From positions 1 to 64,000 of the forward strand of contig NZ_NIXO01000007.1 of the NCBI RefSeq assembly GCF_002204795.1: a stretch of 64,000 nucleotides of DNA. The letters run 5' to 3'. The notes beneath the pieces are model-generated. The model was given only the letters and a program-made list of their open reading frames with translations. It was not told the DNA's origin and ran no database searches. Every line of letters starts with the position of its first letter. The first letter of the stretch is position 1. This DNA comes from Pseudomonas sp. K2I15. Lineage in GTDB: Bacteria; Pseudomonadota; Gammaproteobacteria; Pseudomonadales; Pseudomonadaceae. The translations under genes were made by a program, and so were the position numbers. This document shows positions 20,252 to 30,203 of this stretch, piece by piece.

Positions 20252-21052
20252 ATGATGAAAAAGTATCTTTCGATGCTGCTGCTAGGCTTCACCGCACTGG
20301 TGGCGGTCAATGCGGCCCATGCCGGCGCCATCGATGATGCGGTCAAGCGCGGCACGCTGAAAGTCGGCATGGACCCGACCTACATGCCGTTCCAGATGAC
20401 CAACAAGCGCGGTGAAATCATCGGTTTTGAAGTCGACATCCTCAAGGCCATGGCCAAGTCCATGGGCGTCAAGTTCGAGCCGATCTCCACTGGCTACGAC
20501 GGGATCATCCCGGCCCTGCTGACCAACAAGTTCGACATGATCGGCAGCGGCATGACCCTGACCCAGGAACGCAACCTGCGCCTGAACTTCAGCGAACCGT
20601 TCATCGTGGTCGGCCAGACCCTGCTGATCCGCAAGGAACTGGAAGGCACCATCAAGTCCTACAAAGACCTGAACGACGAGAAATACCGCCTGACCTCCAA
20701 ACTCGGCACCACCGGCGAGATGGTTGCCAAGAAGCTGATCTCCAAGGCCAAGTACCACGGCTATGACAACGAGCAGGAAGCTGTGCTGGATGTGGTCAAC
20801 GGCAAGGCTGACGCCTTCGTCTATGACGCGCCGTACAACGTGGTAGCCGTGAATAAGGTTGGCGCCGGCAAGCTGGTGTTCCTCGACCAGCCGTTCACCT
20901 TTGAGCCATTGGCGTTCGGCCTGAAGAAAGGCGACTACGACAGCATCAACTTCATCAACAACTTCCTGCACCAGATCCGTAACGACGGCACCTACGATCG
21001 CATCCATGACAAGTGGTTCAAGAGCTCCGAGTGGCTCAAGGACATGGAATAA
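20252..21052 (+). CDS. Polar amino-acid ABC transporter substrate-binding protein (second copy)
   Basis: A 266-residue SBP_bac_3 family periplasmic protein. Signal peptide MMKKYLSMLLLG to AHAGAI is near-identical to that of the upstream copy. It shows LKVGMDPTYMPFQM, GFEVDILKAM and FDMIGSGMTLTQERNLRLNFSE. It differs from its neighbour mainly in the central lobe, so the two may bind different amino acids for the same permease. The start is ATG 20252 or 20255 after CAGGGGA; the reading frame stays open upstream to 19994, but that would remove the signal peptide from the N-terminus. A REPIN separates it from the permease gene. Confidence 0.92.
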   Translation: MMKKYLSMLLLGFTALVAVNAAHAGAIDDAVKRGTLKVGMDPTYMPFQMTNKRGEIIGFEVDILKAMAKSMGVKFEPISTGYDGIIPALLTNKFDMIGSGMTLTQERNLRLNFSEPFIVVGQTLLIRKELEGTIKSYKDLNDEKYRLTSKLGTTGEMVAKKLISKAKYHGYDNEQEAVLDVVNGKADAFVYDAPYNVVAVNKVGAGKLVFLDQPFTFEPLAFGLKKGDYDSINFINNFLHQIRNDGTYDRIHDKWFKSSEWLKDME

Positions 21053-21077
21053 AGGTTGGCTTAATACCGAGTCGAGT

Positions 21078-21147
21078 CCTTCGCGAGCTAGCCCGCTCCC
21101 ACATTTAGACCGCGATCTAATGTGGGAGCGGGCTTGCTCGCGAAGAG
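21078..21147. repeat. REPIN (family 1) between binding protein and permease genes
   Basis: A short-loop inverted pair of family 1 arms. The left arm carries a change (GAGCTAGCCCG instead of GAGCAAGCCCG). Inner bases TTAGACCGCGATCTAA extend the pairing. Confidence 0.9.
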
Positions 21148-21181
21148 GGCCTGCCAGGCGATACACATCCCGGAATCTGAA

Positions 21182-22141
21182 ATGAAACAGAAAAAAGCCC
21201 AATGGCCCTGGCACCTCCTGACGGTGCTGGTGCTGGTCGGCCTGGCCGGCGCGTTGTATTACGCCACCTCGCTGATGTCCTACGAATGGCGCTGGAACCG
21301 CGTGCCGCAGTACTTCGTCTACCAGGCCGAAGAGTCCCTGCGTGCGTCGGACATTTCCACCGTCAGCGAGCTGGTACGTAAGGGCGATGTGGCTGAAGTC
21401 ACCCTGCGTAATGGCGAGGGCAACGAACAGCACCTGACCGTCGCCGAGAACAGCCTGCAAGTGGCCAAGGACGATGACGTGGCCGAGGGCGACGTGGTCG
21501 GCGTCACCCGGCATTGGGCTGCGGGCCCGTTGTTGTGGGGTTTGTGGACCACGTTGTGGTTGTCGGTGGTGTCCGGGGTGCTCGGGCTGTTGATTGGCCT
21601 GGCGACCGGGTTGTGTCGCCTGTCGAACAACCCGACTTTGCGCGATTTGTCGACGATCTACGTCGAATTGGTGCGCGGAACGCCGCTGTTGGTGCAAATC
21701 TTCATTTTCTATTTCTTTATCGGCACGGTGCTCAACCTGTCCCGGGAATTCGCCGGGATCGCCGCGCTGTCGCTGTTTACCGGCGCCTATGTGGCTGAAA
21801 TCATTCGTGCCGGTGTGCAGTCGATTACCCGTGGCCAAAATGAAGCGGCACGTTCCCTCGGGCTGAGTGCCGGCCAGTCGATGCGCCATGTGGTGTTGCC
21901 GCAAGCCTTAAAACGCGTGCTACCGCCTCTGGCCGGGCAATTTATCAGCCTGGTGAAGGACACGTCCCTGGTGTCGGTGATCGCGATTACCGAATTGCTT
22001 AAAAGCGGCCGCGAGGTCATCACCACCTCGTTCTCGCCGTTTGAAATTCTGTTCTGCGTGGCAGGCCTGTACCTGCTGATCAACCTGCCGCTGTCGAAAA
22101 TCGCCAGCCGGCTTGAGCGGAGGCTCGCGCAAAGTGATTGA
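21182..22141 (+). CDS. Polar amino-acid ABC transporter permease
   Basis: A 319-residue inner-membrane permease of the HisM/GlnP type. After a first membrane segment (about residues 12-30) comes a polar insert of about 80 residues, predicted periplasmic. The standard permease domain starts near residue 115 with [13 protein letters not shown]. The coupling loop is at [25 protein letters not shown] near residue 220 (EAA motif). It overlaps the ATPase gene by eight bases if that gene starts at GTG 22134. It presumably serves both upstream binding proteins. Confidence 0.9.
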   Translation: MKQKKAQWPWHLLTVLVLVGLAGALYYATSLMSYEWRWNRVPQYFVYQAEESLRASDISTVSELVRKGDVAEVTLRNGEGNEQHLTVAENSLQVAKDDDVAEGDVVGVTRHWAAGPLLWGLWTTLWLSVVSGVLGLLIGLATGLCRLSNNPTLRDLSTIYVELVRGTPLLVQIFIFYFFIGTVLNLSREFAGIAALSLFTGAYVAEIIRAGVQSITRGQNEAARSLGLSAGQSMRHVVLPQALKRVLPPLAGQFISLVKDTSLVSVIAITELLKSGREVITTSFSPFEILFCVAGLYLLINLPLSKIASRLERRLAQSD

Positions 22142-22868
22142 AGTCCGCGATCTGGTAAAAGTCTTCGACACCCGTGGCCACGTAGTCCGCGCGGTGGATA
22201 ACGTGACCACCCAGGTGGCCAAGGGTGAAGTGCTGGTGGTGATCGGCCCGTCCGGTTCCGGCAAGTCGACGTTCCTGCGTTGCCTTAACGGCCTGGAAGA
22301 GTTCGATTCGGGCTCGGTGAGCATTGACGGCCTGCAACTGGCAGACCCGAAAACCGACGTGAACGCCTATCGCCGTGAAGTCGGCATGGTGTTCCAGCAC
22401 TTCAACCTGTTCCCCCACATGACCGTGCTGGAAAACCTTTGCCTGGCGCAAAAAGTGGTGCGCAAACGCGGCAAGAAAGAGCGCGAGGCCAAGGCCCTGG
22501 CTCTCCTGGAAAAAGTCGGCATCGCCCAGAAAGCCAACGAGTTTCCGTCACGGCTTTCCGGCGGCCAGCAGCAACGCGTGGCGATCGCCCGCGCGCTGGC
22601 GATGGAGCCCAAGGTGATGCTGTTTGACGAGCCCACCTCGGCACTGGACCCGGAAATGGTCGGCGAAGTGCTGGACGTCATGAAGACCCTGGCCCTGGAA
22701 GGCATGACCATGGTCTGTGTCACCCATGAAATGGGTTTCGCCCGGGAAGTGGCAGACCGGGTGCTGTTCTTTGATCACGGCAAACTGCTGGAAGACGCGG
22801 CCCCGGCGCAGTTCTTCGATGCGCCGAAGGATCCCCGGGCCCAAGCCTTCCTGCGCCAGGTCCTGTAA
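22134..22868 (+). CDS. Polar amino-acid ABC transporter ATP-binding protein
   Basis: A 244-residue GlnQ/HisP-type ATPase. Walker A is GPSGSGKST, the Q loop [10 protein letters not shown], the signature [15 protein letters not shown], Walker [14 protein letters not shown] and the switch region VCVTHEMGF. The GTG at 22134 with GCGGAGG upstream is preferred; a TTG at 22113 would add seven residues. It closes the transporter operon. A family 2 REPIN lies between it and the convergent chemoreceptor gene. Confidence 0.93.
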   Translation: MIEVRDLVKVFDTRGHVVRAVDNVTTQVAKGEVLVVIGPSGSGKSTFLRCLNGLEEFDSGSVSIDGLQLADPKTDVNAYRREVGMVFQHFNLFPHMTVLENLCLAQKVVRKRGKKEREAKALALLEKVGIAQKANEFPSRLSGGQQQRVAIARALAMEPKVMLFDEPTSALDPEMVGEVLDVMKTLALEGMTMVCVTHEMGFAREVADRVLFFDHGKLLEDAAPAQFFDAPKDPRAQAFLRQVL

Positions 22869-22887
22869 ACGCGTTGCGAGCGTTTTT

Positions 22888-22982
22888 TGTGGCGAGGGAG
22901 CGTGCTCCCGTTGGGCTGCGAAGCGGCCCCAAAAAAGCTGCGAGCGCTTGGCACTCGAACGGGAGCACGCTCCCTCGCCACA
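22888..22982. repeat. REPIN (family 2) between convergent genes
   Basis: Arms TGTGGCGAGGGAGCGTGCTCCCG and the complement. Both arms carry the same G in place of T (AGCGTGCT), a compensated change that keeps the hairpin paired. It lies between the convergent ABC ATPase and chemoreceptor genes and may end both transcripts. Confidence 0.88.
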
Positions 22983-23006
22983 GGTTAGCGTTGGCTGTCG
23001 GTATTT

Positions 23007-24914
23007 TCAGACCTTGAACTTGCCCACCCACACCTGCAAGTCGGTACCCAGGCGTGCCAGTTCGACACTGGCCGCTGCGGTCTCCTGACTCGCGGCCGAC
23101 GTTTGTTCCGATACGTCCTTGACCTTCAGCACGCTGCGATTGATCTCCTCCGCCACCGCCGTTTGCTCCTCGGCGGCAGCAGCAATCTGTGGGTTCATCT
23201 CCTGAATCACCGAAACAGTACGGGTAATGCCAGCCAGCGCATCGCCCGCACGGCGGGTCAGTTGCACGCTGTTGTCGGTGAGGCTGCGGCTGTTGTCCAT
23301 GGTATCGGCAACGTGTTGCGTGCCCCGGTGCAGGCAGCTGATCAGTTCCTCGATTTCTTCGGCCGATTGCTGGGTGCGTTGCGCCAGGCTGCGCACTTCA
23401 TCGGCGACCACGGCAAAACCTCGGCCCGCCTCACCGGCACGGGCCGCTTCGATCGCTGCGTTGAGGGCCAGCAGATTGGTCTGTTCCGATACCGACTTGA
23501 TCACCTCCAGTACGCTGCCGATCTTCCGGCTTTCCTCTTGCAACCCTTGCATGGCCTGGCTTGAGCGGGCCATCTCCTGGGCCAGGTGTTCAATGTGAAC
23601 AATCGCCTCAGCCACCACCTGATCGCCCTGGTTTGCCTGCCGGTCTGCCTCGGTGGCGGCCAGCGACGCTTGTTCGGCATGGCGCGCGACTTCCTGGGAG
23701 GTGGCGAGCATTTCATTCATCGCGGTAGCGACCTGCTCGGTTTCCCGCTTTTGGCCGTCGACCCCGGCGCGGGTCTGTTCGGTGACGGTAGACAGTTGCT
23801 CGGCGGCGCTGGCGATCTGCCGGGCGCTGTCGCCGATGCCACCGATCAGGCCCCGCAGGTTGACGGTCATCTGCCCGATGCTGCGTTGCAGCTGCCCCAG
23901 TTCATCGCGGCGCGTGGTGTTGATGTCGTGGCTCAAATCGCCTTCGGCGATTCGGTTGGCGGTCGACAGCGCTTGGCGTAACGGCGCGACGATTTGCGCG
24001 GCGATCAGCCACGCGGCCAGAACCCCCAAGAACAGCGCAGCCCCCGTGACATTCAACAGCAGGGTGCGAGCCAGCCCCGCTTCCTGATCGCGTTTGGCGG
24101 TTTGGTCCTGGCTTAACAGGTCGCTTTCCTTGAGCAACTGATCCAGCCATTGCTCAAGCTGGTTCTGGGTGGCTTCCGTGGTGAGTTGGGCTTCCTTGAG
24201 GCGCGTCAGTTGCGTGCGATAATCGAGCAAGGCGCTTTTCAGCGCGGCGCTGTCCACGGGCAGCGTCGCAACGGCGGCCTGCGCATGGTCGAGTGCCTGG
24301 ATCGCGTCGTCGACACCCCGGCTATAAACATCCAGCGAAGAGGCAGCCCAGGCGGGGCTTTGGGCGCGATCCTCGGCTTGCTCCATGGCTTGGCGCAGTT
24401 GCTCTACGGCGTCGAGTGCCTTTTCATCATCTTGATTGGGCAGGTCGCTGGACAGTTGCGCGAGGGTGTCGCTGGCCTGGACTGAGCCACGCTTGAGCTG
24501 TTCACGGGCGCTTTCGCGGTGTTTGATCAAGCCTTCCAGGCCACTCAAGGCGGTTTTGAAGCTGGTTACAAAAAGCCGGCTTTCCTGCAGTTGTTGTTGA
24601 TTGACCGGGTCTAAAAATCGTGGTGAAAGGTCCGTCAGGAGATGGTCAATCTTGTCCATGTGCAAGCCGATTTTCACCAGGCTCGACGGGTCGTTCAGCG
24701 TTCGGTAAACGATACGGTCAGCCCGCAACTCTTCGCCGACGATGGCCAATTGCGAAAGCAGCGTGAGTTTTTGTGAGCGCTCAAGGGATGCGTTCAGGGC
24801 TTGCCAGCCGGTAGACGCGATGATCAGGCTGAGGCTGAGCACCAGGCCAAAGCCCAGGGTAAGTTTGAGGCTGATGCTGATGTTTCCAAGCAGGCGGGTC
24901 AGTGGACGAAACAT
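23007..24914 (-). CDS. Methyl-accepting chemotaxis protein, HBM-type (first of tandem pair)
   Basis: A 635-residue chemoreceptor. Membrane segment 1 lies near residues 15-35, then a helical periplasmic ligand domain of about 250 residues, membrane segment 2 near 290, a HAMP domain, and a cytoplasmic coiled coil. The signalling tip [21 protein letters not shown] is family-invariant. The long all-helical sensor and overall layout match the helical bimodular (McpS-like) receptors, which sense small organic acids; the ligand here is unknown. The ATG (complement of 24912-24914) has a GGAGG site, so upstream in-frame codons are not used. It is related to the next gene across the whole length. Confidence 0.9.
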   Translation of the reverse strand: MFRPLTRLLGNISISLKLTLGFGLVLSLSLIIASTGWQALNASLERSQKLTLLSQLAIVGEELRADRIVYRTLNDPSSLVKIGLHMDKIDHLLTDLSPRFLDPVNQQQLQESRLFVTSFKTALSGLEGLIKHRESAREQLKRGSVQASDTLAQLSSDLPNQDDEKALDAVEQLRQAMEQAEDRAQSPAWAASSLDVYSRGVDDAIQALDHAQAAVATLPVDSAALKSALLDYRTQLTRLKEAQLTTEATQNQLEQWLDQLLKESDLLSQDQTAKRDQEAGLARTLLLNVTGAALFLGVLAAWLIAAQIVAPLRQALSTANRIAEGDLSHDINTTRRDELGQLQRSIGQMTVNLRGLIGGIGDSARQIASAAEQLSTVTEQTRAGVDGQKRETEQVATAMNEMLATSQEVARHAEQASLAATEADRQANQGDQVVAEAIVHIEHLAQEMARSSQAMQGLQEESRKIGSVLEVIKSVSEQTNLLALNAAIEAARAGEAGRGFAVVADEVRSLAQRTQQSAEEIEELISCLHRGTQHVADTMDNSRSLTDNSVQLTRRAGDALAGITRTVSVIQEMNPQIAAAAEEQTAVAEEINRSVLKVKDVSEQTSAASQETAAASVELARLGTDLQVWVGKFKV

Positions 24915-25086
24915 GGTGAACCTCCAACGAATCAAAAGGAGCGTTTCAAGCGTCCCGCTGACAAGGGCCAGGGAAGTTGAAACGCTACTTTTATTCGGCG
25001 CCAGGTGTGTGATCCACGACCTGAAAAACGCGTAGGAAATTTCACAAGTTGTCATGACGGCGGCCTTGATGGCCGCCGCGAGCGGG

Positions 25087-27003
25087 TCAGACCTTGAAGC
25101 GGCCCACCAGGGTTTGCAGGTAAATCCCCAGCCGCGCCAGTTCAGCACTGGAGGCGGCGGTCTCTTCGCTGGCCGCCGAGGTCTGTTCGGAAACATCCCG
25201 CACGTTGAGCACGCTGCGGTTGATCTCTTCGGCCACGGCGCTTTGTTGCTCGGCGGCGGTGGCGATCTGCTGGTTCATCGCCTGGATGGTCGAGATGGTA
25301 CGGGTGATGTTTTCCAGGGCGCTACCGGCCCGGCGGGTCAGCTCGACGCTGCTGTCGGTGAGGTTACGGCTGTTGTCCATGATGGTCGCCACCTGCTGGG
25401 TGCCGCTTTGCAGGCCGACGATCAACTCTTCGATTTCCTCGGTGGACTTCTGCGTGCGCTGGGCCAGGCTGCGCACTTCATCGGCAACCACCGCAAAACC
25501 GCGCCCGGCTTCACCGGCACGCGCTGCTTCAATCGCCGCGTTGAGGGCCAGCAGGTTGGTTTGCTGGGCCACGGATTTGATCACGTCCAGCACACTGCCA
25601 ATCTTGTCGCTCTCGCGCTTGAGGTGGCCCATGGCCTCGGTGGAGTTGCCCACCTCGCTGGCCAGGCGCTCGATCTGGGCGATGGCCTCACCGACCACCT
25701 TGTCGCCTTCACGGGCCTGCTGGTCGGCGGCTACGGCGGCTTCAGAGGCTTCTTCGGCGTTGCGTGCAACTTCCTGCACGGTGGCGGCCATTTCGTTCAT
25801 GGCGGTGGCCACCTGGTCGGTCTCGACCTTCTGGCTGTTGACCCCGGCGCTGGTTTGCTCGGTGACGGCCGACAGTTGCTCGGCGGCGCTGGCGATCTGG
25901 GTGACGCCGTCGCTGATGCCACCGATCAGTTCCCGCAGGCCCACGGTCATGCTCTGCATCGACCGTTGCAGCTGGCCCAGTTCGTCCTGGCGCAGGGAGA
26001 TCAGGTTGTGGCTCAGGTCGCCGGACGCCACGCGCTCGGCGACTTTAAGCGTCTGGTTTAATGGAATTACGATCTGCCGGGTAATGGCCCAGGCAGCGAG
26101 GATGCCGAAGGCCAACGCCAGGGCGGTGGCCAGCAACAACAGATTCTTGGCATGTGCAGCGTCGGTGTCGCGTACCACGGTTTGCGAGGTGGTGAGTTTG
26201 TTACTGCGCTCGAGCAGGATATCGCCTTGCTCGGCCATGATTTTCATCGCGGCGGCTGCGGCCACCTGGGAATCGCGGTACTGGCTGACGGCGGCGCGGT
26301 AGGCCTGCAGCGAAACGCTGGCCTCTTGCAGGTTGGCCCGGTATTGCTCGGGCAACTGGTCGTTGAGGGTGGTGATTTTTTTCAGGGCGTTGTCGATGGC
26401 ATCCAGCGCTGGCTGTTCGGCTTCGACCTTGGCGCTGTAGGTGTAGCCGCGCACTTGGAAGCGCGCCTGCTGGATCAGTTTGCTCAGGTCAACCACGCTG
26501 TTGAACAGGGTGACGCTGTCGCCTTGCAGCAGGGATTTTTCCACTTCGTTGGTTTTTGCGACGGCATTGTCAGCGGTATCGCCCAGTTGGCTACGGGCGC
26601 CTTCACGCTTGAGGCCAGCCTGCACCATGGCGCCGAAGGCTTTTTTGTATTGGTTCAAGGCATCCAGTTGTTGTTCCACGACGAGCTTGTCGTCGGGTTG
26701 CTCGATCAGGGCTGCGGCGGTTTTCAGCCCAGTGTCCAGTTGTGTGATCAAGTCGTTGACCGCGCCCGTGCCTTGTTCGCCACGACGCATTTCGAAGTCC
26801 AGGCGCGCCAGGCGCAGGTCCTTGGTCAGCCCGTTGAGGCTGGAAATATAGCCCAGCTTGTCGCCGCGGCTGATCACGCCGCCCAGGCCCGTCCAGCCGG
26901 TAAACGTGATCAGCAGGGTCAGTATCAATACCAGGCCGAAGCCTATGCTCAGCTTGCGGTTGACGCTTACATTCCCCATTTTTTCGGCTAACCAACGATA
27001 CAT
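25087..27003 (-). CDS. Methyl-accepting chemotaxis protein, HBM-type (second of tandem pair)
   Basis: A 638-residue chemoreceptor with membrane segment 1 at about residues 15-38 ([16 protein letters not shown]), a helical sensor domain to about 285, membrane segment 2 ([18 protein letters not shown]), HAMP, and the signalling hairpin with the same invariant tip as its neighbour. The opening [18 protein letters not shown] and the TGW boundary resemble McpS of P. putida, as recalled. The start has an AGGGGAG site. It lies 170 bases upstream of the other receptor in the same direction and could be cotranscribed or independently driven. Confidence 0.92.
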   Translation of the reverse strand: MYRWLAEKMGNVSVNRKLSIGFGLVLILTLLITFTGWTGLGGVISRGDKLGYISSLNGLTKDLRLARLDFEMRRGEQGTGAVNDLITQLDTGLKTAAALIEQPDDKLVVEQQLDALNQYKKAFGAMVQAGLKREGARSQLGDTADNAVAKTNEVEKSLLQGDSVTLFNSVVDLSKLIQQARFQVRGYTYSAKVEAEQPALDAIDNALKKITTLNDQLPEQYRANLQEASVSLQAYRAAVSQYRDSQVAAAAAMKIMAEQGDILLERSNKLTTSQTVVRDTDAAHAKNLLLLATALALAFGILAAWAITRQIVIPLNQTLKVAERVASGDLSHNLISLRQDELGQLQRSMQSMTVGLRELIGGISDGVTQIASAAEQLSAVTEQTSAGVNSQKVETDQVATAMNEMAATVQEVARNAEEASEAAVAADQQAREGDKVVGEAIAQIERLASEVGNSTEAMGHLKRESDKIGSVLDVIKSVAQQTNLLALNAAIEAARAGEAGRGFAVVADEVRSLAQRTQKSTEEIEELIVGLQSGTQQVATIMDNSRNLTDSSVELTRRAGSALENITRTISTIQAMNQQIATAAEQQSAVAEEINRSVLNVRDVSEQTSAASEETAASSAELARLGIYLQTLVGRFKV

Positions 27004-27067
27004 GCTGCGAACTCCCCTGGAACAAGGCTTGGACTTATTCAGAGTGTATCGGCAGGTCCGGATGTTT

Positions 27068-27169
27068 CTGTAGGAGCGAGCTTGCTCGCGAAGGTCGTCA
27101 ACGATAACGCGGGCATTCTGGATGCGCGCGTTGCCCTTGAGTTTTTCGCGAGCAAGCTCGCTCCTACAG
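27068..27169. repeat. REPIN (variant family) between chemoreceptor and rsmE
   Basis: Arms CTGTAGGAGCGAGCTTGCTCGCGAA and the complement. The core swaps GTGGGAGCGGG for TAGGAGCGAG in both arms, so this is a third sequence type rather than decay of family 1. Confidence 0.88.
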
Positions 27170-27181
27170 GGGAGGGTGGTG

Positions 27182-27889
27182 TCAGAACAGGCGTGCGAGC
27201 AGTGCGGTGACGGCGGTTTCGACTCTCAGGATGCGAGCGCCCAATTGCACAGGCTGCAACCCGGCCTTGGCCAGCAAATCCACTTCATAAGGAATCCAGC
27301 CGCCTTCCGGCCCGATGGCCAGCGTGACCGGCTCATCCAGGCCGCGAGGGCAGGGCGGGTAGTCGCCGGGGTGCCCAATCAGGCCGAGGGTGCCTTGCGC
27401 CAGGGCGGGCAGGCGGTCTTCGACGAACGGCTTGAAGCGTTTTTCGATAACGATCTCGGGCAGCACCGTGTCCCGGGACTGTTCCAGGCCAAGGATCAGT
27501 TGCTCGCGAATCGCTTCCGGCTCAAGAAATGGCGTCTGCCAGAAGCTCTTTTCCACACGGTAGCTATTAACCAGCACCACCCGTGGCACACCCATGGACG
27601 CCACGGTTTGCAGCACTCGGCGCAGCATCTTCGGGCGGGGCAGGGCCAGCAGCAGGGTCAGCGGCAATTTGGCCGGCGGCGGTTGGTCGAAGGTAACCTC
27701 CAACTCAGCTTCCTGGGCTTCCAGGCGCAGCAATTGCGCATTGCCCATCAGCCCGCCAATCCGGCCGACCCGCAGGCTGTCGCCTACAGCGGCGCGGTGA
27801 ACTTCCTGCATATGCACCAGGCGCCGATCACGCAACACCACCCGGTCGGCCGCGATAAAGTCGGCCTCCTCAAGCAGCAGCAGGTTCAC
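27182..27889 (-). CDS. rsmE: 16S rRNA (uracil-1498-N3) methyltransferase
   Basis: A 235-residue SPOUT-class methyltransferase that modifies U1498 of 16S rRNA. The C-terminal SAM-knot motifs are clear: LAIGPEGGW near residue 193 and [11 protein letters not shown] near 218. The N-terminal part forms the PUA-like domain. The start is GTG, overlapping the tatC stop by four bases (GTGA), so it is translationally coupled to the Tat operon. Confidence 0.95.
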   Translation of the reverse strand: MNLLLLEEADFIAADRVVLRDRRLVHMQEVHRAAVGDSLRVGRIGGLMGNAQLLRLEAQEAELEVTFDQPPPAKLPLTLLLALPRPKMLRRVLQTVASMGVPRVVLVNSYRVEKSFWQTPFLEPEAIREQLILGLEQSRDTVLPEIVIEKRFKPFVEDRLPALAQGTLGLIGHPGDYPPCPRGLDEPVTLAIGPEGGWIPYEVDLLAKAGLQPVQLGARILRVETAVTALLARLF

Positions 27890-28677
27890 GGCTGGGTCGC
27901 TGGCGGCTGGTCGTCGTCGGCAGGTTGGTCATCCGGGTGGTCGCCACGCTTGCTTACCAGGCCGCCAAACAGGATGCCAATCTCGAACAGCATCCACATT
28001 GGTACGGCCAGCAGGGTCTGGGAGAAGATGTCCGGTGGGGTCAGGATCATGCCGACCACAAAGCAGCCGATGACCACGTACGGGCGGATCTTCTTCAGGT
28101 ATTTGACGTCGACCACGCCGATCCACACCAGCAGCACCACCGCCACCGGGATTTCAAAGGCCACGCCGAAGGCGAAGAACAGCGTCATCACGAAGTCGAG
28201 GTAGCTGGTGATGTCGGTCATCATCTCTACACCGGCCGGAGTAGCGGCGGCGAAGAACTTGAAGATCAGCGGGAACACCAGGAAGTAGGCGAAGGCCATG
28301 CCGGTGTAGAACAGCAGGATGCTCGACACCAGCAACGGCACGGCGATGCGTTTTTCATGCTTGTACAGGCCTGGCGCAATAAAGCCCCAGATCTGATGCA
28401 GGATCACCGGGATCGCCAGGAACAGCGAGACCATCATCGTCAGCTTCAACGGCGTGAGGAACGGCGACGACACGTCGGTGGCGATCATCGTCGCGCCGGC
28501 CGGCAAGTAATTGCGCAGCGGCGTGGAGACGAAGGTGTAGATCTGCTGGGTAAAGGCAAACAACCCGGCAAAGATGATGAAGATCGCCGCGACACAGCGC
28601 AGCAGGCGGGTGCGCAACTCGGTGAGGTGCGAGACCAGTGGCATGTGCTGGTCGGTTTCCGGTTTATCAGCGCTCAT
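27886..28677 (-). CDS. tatC: Twin-arginine translocase subunit TatC
   Basis: A 263-residue inner-membrane protein with six predicted helices, the signal-peptide receptor of the Tat export complex. The cytoplasmic start [15 protein letters not shown] and the segment [12 protein letters not shown] are family hallmarks. The tail is polar ([10 protein letters not shown]). It overlaps tatB by four bases and rsmE by four. Confidence 0.97.
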   Translation of the reverse strand: MSADKPETDQHMPLVSHLTELRTRLLRCVAAIFIIFAGLFAFTQQIYTFVSTPLRNYLPAGATMIATDVSSPFLTPLKLTMMVSLFLAIPVILHQIWGFIAPGLYKHEKRIAVPLLVSSILLFYTGMAFAYFLVFPLIFKFFAAATPAGVEMMTDITSYLDFVMTLFFAFGVAFEIPVAVVLLVWIGVVDVKYLKKIRPYVVIGCFVVGMILTPPDIFSQTLLAVPMWMLFEIGILFGGLVSKRGDHPDDQPADDDQPPATQP

Positions 28678-29120
28678 GGGGCTCGCGGCGGCAATGTAGG
28701 GTCGTGGGGAGCGGGCGACACGGCAGGCGTCGGCGCGGGTTCGGTCGGGGTCACGGGGGCGGCGGGCGCAGGCTCGGCGGCGTGCACAGGTTCAGCGGCC
28801 GGTGCAGGCGCTGTCGCGGTGGGCGGCGCAATCGAGTGCTCGGCCACAGGTTCAACCGGCTTGGGCGTTTCCTGCACGGGAGAGAGAATCTTCCGTGCCT
28901 CCTGCTCCAACGACAGAATATGTTCGTTGTGCAGTTGCCGGCGAATCTCGTCGGCGCCTATTTCCCGTTCAACTTCCTGTTTGATGGCGTTGAAACTGCG
29001 TTTCAGGCGCCCGATCCACAGGCCGGCCGTGCGCGCGGCACCGGGCAGGCGTTCCGGCCCCAGTACCAGCAGGGCCACGAGGCCGACGAGCAGCAGTTCA
29101 GAGAAGCTGATACCAAACAT
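28674..29120 (-). CDS. tatB: Sec-independent translocase protein TatB
   Basis: A 148-residue protein with a short N-terminal membrane helix ([21 protein letters not shown]), the hinge [13 protein letters not shown] and an amphipathic helix. The long Pro/Ala/Glu-rich tail is variable among species. It forms the receptor complex with TatC. It lies 10 bases from tatA and overlaps tatC. Confidence 0.95.
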   Translation of the reverse strand: MFGISFSELLLVGLVALLVLGPERLPGAARTAGLWIGRLKRSFNAIKQEVEREIGADEIRRQLHNEHILSLEQEARKILSPVQETPKPVEPVAEHSIAPPTATAPAPAAEPVHAAEPAPAAPVTPTEPAPTPAVSPAPHDPTLPPRAP

Positions 29121-29130
29121 TATTCAGTAC

Positions 29131-29409
29131 TCACGAGTCTTTTTGGTTCTGCTCTTTGACGTGCTCGGCCTGCACGTCGAAGGTGCGACGTTCAGTGATC
29201 GGCTGAGCGGCCTGCGGGTGCACAGGCTGAGCCGGTGGCACCGGGCTGGCGGCAGGGTCGGCAGGCTTCTCGTCGTCGTTCATGGCCTTGCGAAAGCCCT
29301 TGATCGATTCACCGACGTCGGTGCCGAGGTTTTTCAGTTTCTTGGTGCCGAACACCAGCACAACGACCACAAGAATGACGATCCAGTGTTTCCAGTCAAA
29401 AATGCCCAT
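29131..29409 (-). CDS. tatA: Sec-independent translocase protein TatA
   Basis: A 92-residue pore-forming Tat subunit starting [21 protein letters not shown], then [21 protein letters not shown], the amphipathic helix. The ATG (complement of 29407-29409) follows an AGAGGA site; upstream in-frame codons are not part of TatA. The C-terminal tail is Pro/Ala/Gln-rich. It is the first of three tat genes in this operon. Confidence 0.96.
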   Translation of the reverse strand: MGIFDWKHWIVILVVVVLVFGTKKLKNLGTDVGESIKGFRKAMNDDEKPADPAASPVPPAQPVHPQAAQPITERRTFDVQAEHVKEQNQKDS

Positions 29410-29434
29410 GCTGCAATTCCTCTGTAATAGTTGG

Positions 29435-29767
29435 TCAAGCGGACGGGCGCGAGGCCTTTTCGGCGTGCCCGGACAAGCCGAAGCGACGGTCCAGTTCATC
29501 AAGCACTGCCTGTGGATGCTGCCCCAGTTGGGCGAGCATGACCAGACTGTGGAACCACAAGTCGGCAGTTTCGTAGATCACGTCGCTGCAGTCGCCGCTG
29601 ATTTGCGCGTCCTTGGCAGCAATAATCGTCTCGACGGATTCTTCGCCGAGTTTCTCCAGAATCTTGTTCAGACCCTTGTGGTACAGGCTGGCGACATAAG
29701 AACTGTCGGCGGCTGCGCCCTTGCGGTCTTCCAGCACCTGGGCCAGGCGGTTCAGGGTGTCAGTCAT
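29435..29767 (-). CDS. hisE: Phosphoribosyl-ATP pyrophosphatase
   Basis: A 110-residue enzyme that hydrolyses phosphoribosyl-ATP to phosphoribosyl-AMP, the second step of histidine synthesis. The MazG-like motif [14 protein letters not shown] near residue 38 and [17 protein letters not shown] near 62 carry the metal-binding acidic residues. The ATG at 29767 is chosen because an upstream in-frame extension would read into the shadow of hisI. Here hisE is separate from hisI, as in other pseudomonads. Confidence 0.96.
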   Translation of the reverse strand: MTDTLNRLAQVLEDRKGAAADSSYVASLYHKGLNKILEKLGEESVETIIAAKDAQISGDCSDVIYETADLWFHSLVMLAQLGQHPQAVLDELDRRFGLSGHAEKASRPSA

Positions 29768-29769
29768 GT

Positions 29770-30162
29770 TCAGTGTCCTGCCGAGTAAATGGCGTGCGGG
29801 TCTTTGAGCACAGGCTCGACGGTCTTCCACTCGCCGTTCTCGAACACGCGGTAGAAGCAGCTGTGACGGCCGGTGTGACAGGCGATATCGCCGATCTGCT
29901 CGACCTTGAGGATCACCACATCGGCGTCGCAGTCGATGCGCATCTCGTGCAGGGTTTGCACGTGCCCGGACTCTTCGCCCTTGCGCCACAGTTTGCCACG
30001 GGAACGTGACCAGTAAATGGCGCGGTTCTCGGCGGCGGTCAGGCTCAGGGCCTCGCGGTTCATCCAGGCCATCATCAGCACGCGCCCGGTCTTGTAGTCC
30101 TGGGCAATGGCCGGCACCAGGCCGTCACTGTCCCACTTGATCTCGTCCAGCCAGTCTTTCAT
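29770..30162 (-). CDS. hisI: Phosphoribosyl-AMP cyclohydrolase
   Basis: A 130-residue zinc enzyme that opens the adenine ring of phosphoribosyl-AMP in histidine synthesis. [28 protein letters not shown] and the cysteine-bearing [15 protein letters not shown] are all present. Start at ATG 30162 ([10 protein letters not shown]) is the family norm; a TTG 15 bases further up is rejected. It is two bases from hisE, so the two enzymes acting in succession are made together. Confidence 0.96.
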   Translation of the reverse strand: MKDWLDEIKWDSDGLVPAIAQDYKTGRVLMMAWMNREALSLTAAENRAIYWSRSRGKLWRKGEESGHVQTLHEMRIDCDADVVILKVEQIGDIACHTGRHSCFYRVFENGEWKTVEPVLKDPHAIYSAGH

Positions 30163-30203
30163 TTTCGGCTCCGGCAATTTACGACAGTGTATAACCGGAT
30201 TGG

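Noticed and set aside
27925..29427. Plus-strand open frame across tatC, tatB and tatA (500 codons)
   Set aside because: It runs antisense through three recognised tat genes and is His/Gln/Arg-rich, as expected of a shadow.
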